Shown: piece after piece, positions 1-6,555 of the stretch
How the letters are laid out: each line of letters starts with the position of its first letter
Numbering within the stretch: the first letter of the stretch is position 1
Assembly: GCA_937915975.1 (NCBI GenBank)
Contig: CALGGL010000279.1
Location: 1-7,050 of the forward strand
Direction: 5' to 3'
DNA: 7,050 nt
Origin: an uncultured Lachnospiraceae bacterium
GTDB lineage: Bacteria; Bacillota; Clostridia; Lachnospirales; Lachnospiraceae
Program-made: the position numbers and the translations under genes
Notes under the pieces: model-generated
Seen by the model: the letters and a program-made list of their open reading frames with translations, nothing else
Database searches by the model: none
Told to the model about the DNA's origin: nothing

Positions 1-1
1 C

Positions 2-406
2 TCAGAAAGTCTACAGGTCTTATGTGAGTATCTTTCTCGTCAGAGCATATCCGGATTTATGAAGTTTCAGTGTCAATATGCTTATGGTCTGCTTGTATTT
101 GCAAAGCATAATTTGCCGGGAAATGTATTTCAGAAGATTAAGCTGCCGGAATATAAGACGTTTGATCCGGGATATATGGAGTGGGTATATGTCGGACAGC
201 TTGTGAAACAGAGTATCTACGATTATAAGGCTCCATTTGAAGAATTAAAATTGGTATATGAGATGCCTCTTCCGATTACAGTTTTGCATCAACCATACCT
301 AAATACAGAGAATGTATATGTCAGTCCGCAGCAGAAGAAGGCTTACTATATGGATGAGGATAAGATGGATGAGCAGGTTGTGGACTATGTGATGAAACGT
401 GTATAG
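2..406 (+). CDS. C-terminal part of an unrecognised protein (5' end outside window)
   Basis: The reading frame is open from base 2 to the TAG at 404-406, giving 134 residues. It has no stop before the left edge, so the gene starts outside the window. The ATG at 59 is an internal Met: no purine-rich ribosome binding site precedes it and coding continues upstream of it (...RQSISGFMKF). The fragment is rich in Tyr, Gln and Lys and ends in an acidic/basic stretch (DEDKMDEQVVDYVMKRV). It contains the segments GYMEWVYVGQLV and FEELKLVYEMPLPITVL, has no obvious signal peptide or membrane span, and shows no catalytic motif I can name. Base composition matches the rest of the low-GC region. A strong terminator lies 75 bases after the stop, so this is the last gene of its transcript. 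I do not recognise the family and assign no function. Confidence 0.75.
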   Translation, partial: SESLQVLCEYLSRQSISGFMKFQCQYAYGLLVFAKHNLPGNVFQKIKLPEYKTFDPGYMEWVYVGQLVKQSIYDYKAPFEELKLVYEMPLPITVLHQPYLNTENVYVSPQQKKAYYMDEDKMDEQVVDYVMKRV

Positions 407-481
407 GCAGATATATAGGAGAAGCGATAGAAGCATTTTATACATCACAAGGATTTTACAAATAATCAGATATGATTGAGT

Positions 482-509
482 AAAGGGATCGGGAAACCGG
501 TCCTTTTTT
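482..509 (+). terminator. Rho-independent terminator after the first gene
   Basis: The stem GGATCGG (486-492) pairs with CCGGTCC (497-503) around a GAAA tetraloop (493-496), with one G-T wobble. Outer A-T pairs extend it, and a run of six T (504-509) follows. It lies 75 bases past the stop of the first gene and is oriented for rightward transcription. The A run at 482-484 pairs with part of the T run, as is common in bidirectional terminators. However, the convergent mgtE stop is about 510 bases away, so its main client is the first gene. Confidence 0.88.
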
Positions 510-624
510 CGGTTTCTTTTGTTTCAATTACAGTTTTATCAAATTCATCCATCGTCAGAAAGACAGATAATATAAACGTTCAGGATATAGGTGTTTTCAA
601 AAGTATATTAGATAGTTGTTTAAG

Positions 625-821
625 AAATTTACCTATAAAGATAGATTAAAGAATATTCTTATAGGTAATTTGGAAAAAATATTAGCTCATTTTTTAGATG
701 TTTTACCTATAAAAATGACTTAAAAGTATATTCTTATAGGTAATTTGGAGAAAATAGCAGCTCGTTTCGTATAACTTTTACCTATAAGAACAACTTAAAA
801 GTACATTCTTATAGGTAATTT
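625..821. repeat. Three tandem 75-bp units, each an imperfect palindrome
   Basis: Each unit has a left arm TTACCTATAAGAA-like and a right arm TTCTTATAGGTAA separated by about 15 bases containing CTTAAAAGTA. Right arms end with AATTT at 671, 746 and 821, exactly 75 bases apart. Left-arm ACCTAT starts at 631, 705 and 780. Unit 3 is a perfect 13-bp inverted repeat (778-790 with 806-818, 15-base loop). Units 1 and 2 keep the right arm intact and have one or two changes in the left arm. The segments between units are also alike (both start GGA.AAAATA..AGCTC), so the repeated block is about 75 bp and not only the palindrome. A degenerate relative of the spacer (AAAAGTATATTAG) precedes unit 1 near 599-611. 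The array lies between two convergent genes and encodes no protein. Its function is unknown: it may be a small intergenic repeat family, a multi-copy protein-binding site, or RNA hairpins. Confidence 0.85.
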
Positions 822-1020
822 ATACAAGTTAAGGTTTGTAGATTCCTTCATCTAACATTCTTTTATTTTCAACACATTTCGAACATATTACATCGAAAAT
901 TATGTCTGTTTTCCCTTGATTTTCCTTATTAATTGTCTATAAGGGAAACGAGGAAAAATTCTTTTTTAGAAAATCGTTATTCAATCCATGCAACTTTGTC
1001 ACATTATGTACCTCTGCACA
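822..1020. other. AT-rich convergent intergenic stretch, no gene seen
   Basis: This completes the 614-base gap between the first gene and mgtE (407-1020), together with the terminator, the 75-bp repeat array and plain AT-rich sequence at 510-624. No ORF with a ribosome binding site, tRNA or other RNA gene was recognised. The best secondary structure pairs TTTCCCTT (910-917) with AAGGGAAA (941-948), or alternatively the CCTTAT near 924-929 with ATAAGGG at 939-945. Neither is followed on the minus strand by a T run, so I do not call a terminator for mgtE here. Confidence 0.5.
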
Positions 1021-2484
1021 CTATCCCTTAAGATGCAATACATTAAGCAGTAATATCCAGCTCATGCCATAATAGGTGACAACCGCTACAAGGTCGTTTA
1101 TGGTTGTGATGAGAGGTCCGGATGCAACTGCCGGATCAACCTTAATCTTTTTAAAGAAGAGCGGTATAAGTGTTCCGACAGCACTGGAGATAAGCATCGC
1201 AAGCACAAGAGATATACCTATACAGCCTGAAACCGCATATGCAAAAAGTGCGGTTTTGTTTTTTGCAAGCATTATATAAAGTCCGACAAATACAAAGGAT
1301 ATTGCACCGAGCAAGAGTCCGTTGCATAGTCCGACACGCATCTCCTTTATAACGAGATGCCCTTTTTGTTTAAAGGTGAGATTTTCATCCATCAAAACTC
1401 TTATGGTAACCGCAAGTGACTGGGTACCGACATTACCTGCCATATCAAGTATGAGTGACTGGAAAGCCATGATTAGAGTAAGCTCTCTTACAATCTTATC
1501 AAACATGCCGACCACACTTGAAACTATCATTCCAAGTCCGAGGAGAACCAAAAGCCAAGGCAGACGCTTTTTCATACTTTGACCGAGAGGCTCCTGTAAA
1601 TCCTCTTCTGCGGTAAGACCTGCGAGACGTGCGTAATCCTCACCCATCTCATCATCGACAACCTCGATTATGCTCTGCGCGGTTATAACACCGAGGAGCT
1701 TATTCATATTATCAAGTACAGGTATAATACTTTCGGAATAATCCTTTAATTTTTCGATACAATCATCTATGGTCTCGCTCGCATATACGTATGGGAAAGA
1801 GGTAACTATCAAATCATCGAGCGGAACAGTGTTTCTCGCAATAATTAAATCTTTCAAATCTATAGCACCATAGAATTCATCGTATTCATCAACTACAAAA
1901 ATAGTAGAAATGTTATCATTTTCCTCAGCCTGTCTTACAAGCTCACTCATAGCCTGTTTAACGGTAAGATTTTCTCTTATAATTATACAGTTGGTAGTCA
2001 TACGGCTACCGATTTCATCCTCATCAAAGGAGGCGATAAGTCGAATCTCCTTTTGAACCTCCGGATTAATTGCTTCGATAATAAGTGAACGCTTTTCCTT
2101 TTCTATCTGATGCAGAACATTTGCTGCCGTATCCGTTTCAAGCTCGGATACAACGGCAGCAGCCTTTCTTATATCCATTTCATTCAGATAGATTCCTGCA
2201 TCCTCTTCATCCAGATACTCAAATATCTCTGCCAGCATATCGGCATTACAAACCCTAAAAAGCTTTTTGATTTCCTGAGTATTGAGCGCACTGATAACCT
2301 GAGCAATATCATTTGCATGATAATCCTCTAACTTGTTAAGTATGTTTTTTGGGGAATTATTGCTTCGTATGATGCCGAGAATTTCGGACTCATAATCAGG
2401 CTTTGTAAGAACGCTATCGTTCTCAGCAGCCTCATTTTGAACTTCAGCATCGTCTGATACTTTGTTTAATACTTCATCTTCCAT
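1021..2484 (-). CDS. mgtE: Magnesium transporter MgtE
   Basis: This 487-residue protein has the full MgtE architecture. MgtE forms a dimeric, Mg2+-gated channel in the cytoplasmic membrane, and its cytosolic half senses internal Mg2+. Residues ~33-155 form the acidic helical N domain. Residues ~157-285 hold two CBS domains (first at GSRMTTNCIIIRENLTV, second from the VTSFPYVYASETIDD segment to LLGVITAQSIIEVV). Five membrane spans follow from ~308 to 484. The pore-family signature is MAGNVGTQSLAVTIR (348-362), and DPAVASGPLITTINDLVAV (450-468) includes the conserved Asp of the last helix that lines the ion path. Length is typical, with an extra acidic ~30-residue N-terminus. The start at 2484 is supported by GGAGGG (2492-2497) seven bases upstream. 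It is transcribed divergently from the VTC operon and convergently with the first gene. Its long leader suggests post-transcriptional control. Confidence 0.96.
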   Translation of the reverse strand: MEDEVLNKVSDDAEVQNEAAENDSVLTKPDYESEILGIIRSNNSPKNILNKLEDYHANDIAQVISALNTQEIKKLFRVCNADMLAEIFEYLDEEDAGIYLNEMDIRKAAAVVSELETDTAANVLHQIEKEKRSLIIEAINPEVQKEIRLIASFDEDEIGSRMTTNCIIIRENLTVKQAMSELVRQAEENDNISTIFVVDEYDEFYGAIDLKDLIIARNTVPLDDLIVTSFPYVYASETIDDCIEKLKDYSESIIPVLDNMNKLLGVITAQSIIEVVDDEMGEDYARLAGLTAEEDLQEPLGQSMKKRLPWLLVLLGLGMIVSSVVGMFDKIVRELTLIMAFQSLILDMAGNVGTQSLAVTIRVLMDENLTFKQKGHLVIKEMRVGLCNGLLLGAISFVFVGLYIMLAKNKTALFAYAVSGCIGISLVLAMLISSAVGTLIPLFFKKIKVDPAVASGPLITTINDLVAVVTYYGMSWILLLNVLHLKG

Positions 2485-2738
2485 TTATTTACCCTCCGTT
2501 TCATTCGTTGAAGCTTTGATAATTCAACGCTGACGTAAGGGACAAAAGGACAAAATAATACCTATGTATGAGCGGGTCACACACAGGCAGATAAAATTAC
2601 ATATACATAGTAAATAAAGTGACAGAACCAAAACAAGGCTTACACTTTATAGAACTGTATATGCACAATCGCCCGTTTGACCCATGACTGTCGCCGTTTG
2701 CCACTTTATCCACCTACCTTTTTCAATATATTTTTACC
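2485..2738 (-). ncRNA. Long structured leader of mgtE, candidate cis-regulatory RNA
   Basis: The promoter at 2745-2773 predicts a ~254-nt untranslated leader, far longer than needed for translation. Hand pairing on the transcript gives several helices. AUAAAGUG (2650-2643) pairs with CACUUUAU (2621-2614), capped by AGCC/GGUU. CAUAUACA (2663-2656) pairs with UGUAUAUG (2607-2600). The long-range pair GGGUCA (2683-2678) with UGACCC (2579-2574) encloses both. Competing pairings also exist. A second AUAAAGUG at 2709-2702 can take the same CACUUUAU. CUAUGUAU (2610-2603) can instead pair with AUACAUAG (2569-2562), followed by the U-rich UAUUAUUUU. Magnesium transporter genes in Firmicutes often carry an M-box riboswitch. 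Here only fragments such as UAGGUG and UGGGUCAA recall it, and its GUUAGGUGAGGCUC hallmark is absent, so I do not assign that class. Confidence 0.55.
2492..2541 (-). promoter_or_regulatory. Hairpin that can mask the mgtE Shine-Dalgarno
   Basis: On the mgtE transcript, CCCUU (2541-2537) pairs with GAGGG (2496-2492), which is most of the ribosome binding site. CGU (2535-2533) pairs with ACG (2499-2497), with only A2536 bulged. This helix encloses a second perfect 7-bp hairpin, CGUUGAA (2529-2523) with UUCAACG (2512-2506), around a 10-base loop. If it folds, it would occlude translation initiation of mgtE, as in the expression platform of a translational riboswitch. The pairing is read directly from the sequence; folding and regulatory use are inference. 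Confidence 0.55.
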
Positions 2739-2744
2739 ATAGCT

Positions 2745-2773
2745 ATTATTACACTTTAAATAGAAAAAGTCAA
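2745..2773 (-). promoter_or_regulatory. Sigma-A promoter for mgtE
   Basis: On the minus strand, the -35 box TTGACT (2773-2768; 5 of 6 to TTGACA) is followed by a 17-base spacer and the -10 box AATAAT (2750-2745; 5 of 6 to TATAAT). The -10 is preceded by TGT, giving an extended -10 TGn motif. Transcription should begin near 2738, about 254 bases before the mgtE start codon. Confidence 0.8.
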
Positions 2774-2841
2774 CAAAAAATATAGCAATTAAGCCGAGTT
2801 TTGAAATTATCAAAAAATTTTTTAAAACTTTTTTTGAAACT

Positions 2842-2872
2842 TAAGGTTCGCATAAGGTTCACATATTATCAT
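2842..2872 (+). promoter_or_regulatory. Tandem 11-bp direct repeat operator with adjoining -10, upstream of the VTC operon
   Basis: TAAGGTTCGCA (2842-2852) is followed immediately by TAAGGTTCACA (2853-2863), two 11-bp units differing at one base. Directly after them come two overlapping -10-like hexamers, TATTAT (2864-2869) and TATCAT (2867-2872), each 5 of 6 to consensus. No good -35 box sits 17 bases upstream (TTAAGG or AGGTTC). This pattern suggests a promoter whose -35 is replaced or covered by a regulator. Direct repeats with 11-bp spacing are the usual target of OmpR/PhoB-family response regulators, and the GGTTCAC core resembles the Streptomyces PhoP box. The spacing to the -10 is shorter than in classical PhoB activation, so repression is equally possible. 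The regulator is not identified. Confidence 0.5.
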
Positions 2873-2892
2873 AAACACAAGTTAAGCAAGAA

Positions 2893-2921
2893 AGCCTGCT
2901 CGAATTAATGAAAAACAGGCT
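2893..2921 (+). other. Hairpin in the 5' leader of the VTC operon
   Basis: AGCCTG (2893-2898) pairs with CAGGCT (2916-2921) across a 17-base AT-rich loop. It lies between the proposed -10 and the ribosome binding site of the VTC gene and has no T run after it, so it is not a classical terminator. Its role is unknown. Confidence 0.4.
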
Positions 2922-2963
2922 GATAAAAATGCAAATCAGGTTAAATATTAGGAGTGATGAATT

Positions 2964-3728
2964 ATGGGAAATGAAATTTTTAAAAGATTTGAAATTAAAT
3001 ACATGGTAACGAAGGAGCAGCGAAGGCTGATTGAAGAAGCCTTTAAGGAACATATGGTACCGGATGCTTACGGCGAAAGTACAATCTGCAATATATATTA
3101 TGACACTCCCGATATGAGGCTTATAAGAAACTCTCTTGAAGGTCCTGCTTATAAGGAAAAGCTGAGAGTAAGAAGCTACGGACAGATAAAGCCGGGTGAG
3201 GATGTATTCGTAGAGCTTAAGAAAAAATATGATGGAGTCGTATATAAAAGAAGAGTTACGATGCAGGAAAATAAAGCTAAGATTTATCTTGACAAGAATT
3301 CCAAGATAGATAATCCGGTAAAGGGTGACAGCTTTATAGAGCGTCAGATAGTAAAGGAGCTTGATTATTTTAAGAGCTTTTACAAAAATCTAAAACCGGC
3401 AGTTTATCTTTGCTATGACAGAACGGCATATTTCTCAAATGAGGATGCAAGCTTCAGAGTAACCTTTGACAAGAATATAAAATGGAGAACAGACAATATG
3501 AAGCTTACGGAAAAGCCGGGAGGAAGAGACATTTTGGAAGAAGGAATGTCACTTATGGAAATTAAGACGGCTACGGCAATTCCGAAGTGGCTGGTAGATA
3601 TATTAAGCAGGGAACAGATAAGAAAAACATCATTTTCAAAGTATGGAAGAGCATACATGCAGATGATGGAGGATGCAAGAAATAAGAATGTAATCAGATA
3701 TGATTTTGAGAATAGAAAGGTGGGCTAA
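2964..3728 (+). CDS. VTC-domain protein (polyphosphate-polymerase-like)
   Basis: This 254-residue soluble protein consists of one VTC domain. The family is named for the yeast Vtc4 catalytic domain, a tunnel-shaped beta-barrel that makes polyphosphate from ATP with a divalent metal. The family hallmarks appear in order: FKRFEIKYMV (6-15), YYDTPDMRLIRNS (45-57), KEKLRVRSYG (64-73, paired Arg), VFVELKKKYDGVVYKRRV (81-98), YDRTAYF (151-157), LMEIKT (197-202, metal-binding-type Glu followed by Lys) and SFSKYGRAY (223-231). All the basic and acidic positions expected in an active tunnel appear present. The start follows AGGAG (2950-2954) by nine bases. Two bases separate its stop from the next ATG, so it is co-transcribed and probably translationally coupled with the DUF4956 gene. 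The actual product in bacteria is not settled; it could be polyphosphate or another phosphoryl or nucleotidyl transfer to an envelope component. Confidence 0.92.
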   Translation: MGNEIFKRFEIKYMVTKEQRRLIEEAFKEHMVPDAYGESTICNIYYDTPDMRLIRNSLEGPAYKEKLRVRSYGQIKPGEDVFVELKKKYDGVVYKRRVTMQENKAKIYLDKNSKIDNPVKGDSFIERQIVKELDYFKSFYKNLKPAVYLCYDRTAYFSNEDASFRVTFDKNIKWRTDNMKLTEKPGGRDILEEGMSLMEIKTATAIPKWLVDILSREQIRKTSFSKYGRAYMQMMEDARNKNVIRYDFENRKVG

Positions 3729-3730
3729 TT

Positions 3731-4420
3731 ATGGAAACTTTATTTGAGAATATGAACACATTGAATCAGACAGATATAACCTTGGGAGATTTTGTAATAA
3801 CGATAATTGCAGCGCTTGTGCTTGGAGCTGTACTTGCTTTTACGTATAAGTTCAGATCAAACCCGACAAAAAGCTTTGTGGGAACTCTTGCAATACTTCC
3901 GGCAGTGGTAAGCGTGGTAATACTTATGGTAAGCGGAAGCTTGGGAGCAGGAGTTGCGGTAGCAGGAACATTTTCACTTGTAAGATTCCGTTCGGCACCG
4001 GGAACAGCAAAGGAAATCGGAGCCATCTTTATGGCAATGGCCGTAGGTCTTGCCTGTGGTATGGGCTTTATGGGTGCAGCGGTGGTATTTACGGTAATTA
4101 TGTGTGTGGTTGTTCTTGTATATGAGTTGATTGGATTTGGAAGAAGCAATTCCACGGGACTTAATAAGACCATCAACATAACGGTTCCGGAGGATCTTGA
4201 TTACAGCGAAATATTTGACGAGGTTTGGGAAAATTATACAAATAAGGTTGAAATGATCAGAGTTAAGACCACCAACCTCGGAAGCTTAAATAAGCTTACC
4301 TACAATATAACTCTTAAGGAAAAAAATACAGAGAAAAAACTGATAGATGATTTAAGATGCAGAAACGGCAATCTGGAAATCAGTATGTCACAGCAGATGA
4401 CAGAGCAGATGGAGCTTTAA
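3731..4420 (+). CDS. DUF4956 family membrane protein
   Basis: This 229-residue protein has about four membrane spans in its first 136 residues (roughly 20-38, 49-68, 97-112 and 113-135). A polar C-terminal cytosolic domain of about 90 residues (GLNKTINITVPEDLDY onward) carries alternating beta/alpha character. Between spans 2 and 3 lies the family signature GTFSLVRFRSAPGTAKEIG (79-97), followed by IFMAMAVGLACGMG, the pattern I associate with DUF4956. The ribosome binding site AAGGTGGG (3717-3724) overlaps the end of the VTC gene, and only two bases separate that stop from this ATG. The gene sits between a VTC-domain gene and an exported carbohydrate-binding lipoprotein gene, an arrangement recurrent in Clostridia. 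This suggests it is the membrane partner that links the cytosolic VTC enzyme to the envelope. Its biochemical function is unknown; a channel or scaffold role is inference. Confidence 0.9.
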   Translation: METLFENMNTLNQTDITLGDFVITIIAALVLGAVLAFTYKFRSNPTKSFVGTLAILPAVVSVVILMVSGSLGAGVAVAGTFSLVRFRSAPGTAKEIGAIFMAMAVGLACGMGFMGAAVVFTVIMCVVVLVYELIGFGRSNSTGLNKTINITVPEDLDYSEIFDEVWENYTNKVEMIRVKTTNLGSLNKLTYNITLKEKNTEKKLIDDLRCRNGNLEISMSQQMTEQMEL

Positions 4421-4440
4421 TAATAAAAGAGGTGATTATT

Positions 4441-6555
4441 ATGAGAAAGAGATTTTTAGCGATTAGTATGACAACTATTATGATGCTTTGTATGGCAGGC
4501 TGCGGTAAAACCGGTAAAAGCAATGATACAGGCACGACTACAAGCTCGGTAGCTACCGAAAGCGACAGTGGCAGTGCGGTTGTTATAAGCGAGGACGAGA
4601 TGTTCTCGGACAGAGACTATGATATAAGTTATGATGATGCGGAGGAGATAACTCTTTCTGACGGTGCATCGAGCACAAAAGCAGATGGCGTTACGATTGA
4701 CGGCGATGTAATTACAATTACTAAGTCCGGAAGCTATAAGCTTTCGGGAAGCTTGTCCGATGGACAAATAATAGTGGATGTGGCTGATGATGAGAAGGTT
4801 CAACTGGTACTTGACGGGGTTGATATAGAAAATGATGACAGTGCTGTTATATATGTTAAGAGTGCTGATAAGGTATTTATAACAACCACCGAGAGTGAAA
4901 ATAATCTCAGTGTAACGGGTGAATTTGCCGAGTCGGAGGACGGAATAGATGCGGTTATATTTGCTAAGGATGATATAACCTTAAATGGTGCGGGAACACT
5001 TAATATAACCAGCGTTTCCTCACACGGAATAGTCGGCAAGGATGATGTGAAGATAACAAGCGGTACCTACAATATCGAGGCTGCCAAGAAGGGTATAGAT
5101 GCAAATGACAGCGTAAGAGTTGCTGACGGTGAAATTAATATTACCAGCGGAACTGACGGAATACATGTGGAAAATACAGATGATGAGACACTTGGATTCT
5201 TTTACGCCATAGGCGGTACCTTTAATATAGATGCAGGCTATGATGGCATAGATGCCTCCGGTGAAGCATACTTCTATGACGGCGAGTATAATATTACATC
5301 CGGTGGAGGAAGCGAGAACGGACCGGCTCATACGGAAGGCATGATGGGCGGCGGCTTCGGCGGACAAAACATGGGAGAACGTCAGGAATTTGAAAATGGC
5401 GGAACCTTTGATGGTCAGAAGCCGGAAGATATGGAAAACGGAAACTTCGGTGGCGGAAGAGGAAGACGCGGAGAAAACGGTATGGATGGACAGCAGGGCT
5501 TCGGAGGAGGTCCGGGTGGACAGATGCAGGATGGACAAATGCCGGATGGTTCTGACATGGGTGAGATGACACCTCCTGATATGTCATATGGTGAATTCCC
5601 TACTGATATGACACCTCCCGATATGGAAAACGGCGAACTTCCTGAGGATATGACTGCACCTGATATGCAGGCAGACGAAACCGAAGATTCAACCCTGGAT
5701 GAAAATGAAGAGGCTTCAGTTGATGAAGAAAACGAGTATGACGCAGACGATTATCTTGAAAACTCTACCAAGGGCATCAAGGCAGACGGCGGAATATATA
5801 TATTCGGAGGAAGCTTTGATATAGATGCGGCAGACGATACAATTCATTCGGATAATGTGGTAAATGTTGAAAACGGTACTCTTGAGCTTGCCTCAGGCGA
5901 TGACGGAATACATGCGGATGTGAGCCTTATGGTAAACGGAGGAAAGCTTGATATAACAACAAGCTATGAGGGCTTGGAGGCTCATACCATAGAAATTAAC
6001 AGTGGTGAGATAAGTCTTGTTGCTTCTGATGATGGCTTGAATGCAGGAGGAAGCACAGACGCATCACTTACGATAAATGGTGGAACACTCAACATATCAG
6101 CAGCAGGTGACTGCGTAGACTCAAACGGAACACTTGCGGTAAATGGTGGAGAAACCTATGTAAGTGGTCCAAACAACGGAGGAAACGGATCTATAGATTA
6201 TGAGATGAACGGTTATATAACGGGTGGAACTTTCGTATCCGCAGGTGCAAGCGGAATGGCTATGAACTTCGGAGCTGATTCAACACAGTGCTCAATTCTT
6301 TATGAACTTTCAGGAAGTGCAGCAAGCGGAACAACCATAACCCTTACAGACAGTAACGGAAATGAAATCGTAAGCTACACACCTGATAAAGCCTTCCAGT
6401 CAATAGTTATAAGCTCACCTGACATAGAAAGCGACGGAACCTATACGCTTACAGTTGGTTCTGATACCTACACCATAGAAATGTCCGGTACCATATACGG
6501 TCAGGGCACCGGAATGGGTGGCTTCGGAGGCGGCCAAGGCGGAATGGGCGGCCAG
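4441..6555 (+). CDS. Cthe_2159-like carbohydrate-binding beta-helix lipoprotein, 3' end lost at chimeric junction
   Basis: Start: ATG 4441, with AGAGGTG nine bases upstream. An in-frame ATG at 4357 lies inside the DUF4956 gene and lacks the signal peptide at its N-terminus. Residues 1-21 are a lipoprotein signal (MRKRF, hydrophobic core, lipobox MAGC with Cys21), so the product is exported and lipid-anchored. After a Ser/Thr/Gly linker, residues ~70-288 and ~441-600 consist of repeated strand-turn rungs such as GTYNIEA..GIDA (209-221), GTDGIHV (237-243), YDGIDA (267-272), DDGIHAD (487-493) and DDGLNAG (530-536). This is typical of the Cthe_2159 family, a pectate-lyase-like fold that binds acidic polysaccharide or cellulose and Ca2+. 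A Gly/Met/Asp-rich insert splits the helix at 288-440. A beta domain (~615-682) and a Gly-rich tail follow. The frame stays open to 6876 (811 residues), but beyond ~residue 705 it reads foreign DNA antisense to ybeY. The true C-terminus is missing. Confidence 0.88.
5563..5673 (+). repeat. 42-bp tandem repeat coding a 14-residue DMTPPDM motif
   Basis: Inside the low-complexity insert of the lipoprotein, residues 375-411 run as three units of 14: EMTPPDMSYGEFPT, DMTPPDMENGELPE, then DMTAPDMQA. Key Met residues fall at 376, 390 and 404, a 42-base period in DNA. Units have diverged at synonymous and non-synonymous sites. It is preceded by Gly/Gln/Met-rich sequence (MMGGGFGGQN, GGPGGQMQDGQMPDG) and followed by an acidic stretch. 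This is probably a flexible, disordered loop between two halves of the beta-helix. Confidence 0.75.

Noticed and set aside
625..821. CRISPR array with 75-base spacing
   Set aside because: The repeated block includes most of the period, the putative spacers resemble each other, there are only three units, and no cas gene is nearby.
901..967. Terminator for mgtE from the TTTCCCTT/AAGGGAAA pairing
   Set aside because: The loop is long and no T run follows on the minus strand. On the plus strand the T run is about 14 bases away from the hairpin.
2485..2738. Confident M-box (ykoK) riboswitch call before mgtE
   Set aside because: Position and gene fit, and UGGGUCAA and UAGGUG recall parts of it. 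The GUUAGGUGAGGCUC hallmark and the expected upstream CCC arm are missing, and spacing differs. Kept only as an unclassified structured leader.
2799..2815. Operator TTTTGA-AATTA-TCAAAA in the divergent region
   Set aside because: It is a short inverted repeat in very AT-rich DNA, where such matches are expected by chance. It is not positioned on either promoter core.
3766..4179. Minus-strand open frame of 137 codons opposite the DUF4956 gene
   Set aside because: It is a shadow of the well-supported plus-strand gene. It has no ribosome binding site and its Thr/Ala/Pro-rich content mirrors the hydrophobic codons on the other strand.
4357..4440. Upstream in-frame ATG start for the lipoprotein
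   Set aside because: It lies inside the DUF4956 coding region, has no ribosome binding site and would bury the signal peptide. The ATG at 4441 has AGAGGTG and a perfect lipobox arrangement.
5020..5587. Minus-strand open frames opposite the lipoprotein gene (Ser- and His/Pro-rich)
   Set aside because: They are shadows of repetitive Gly/Asp-rich codons on the coding strand, with no start signals or recognisable domains.
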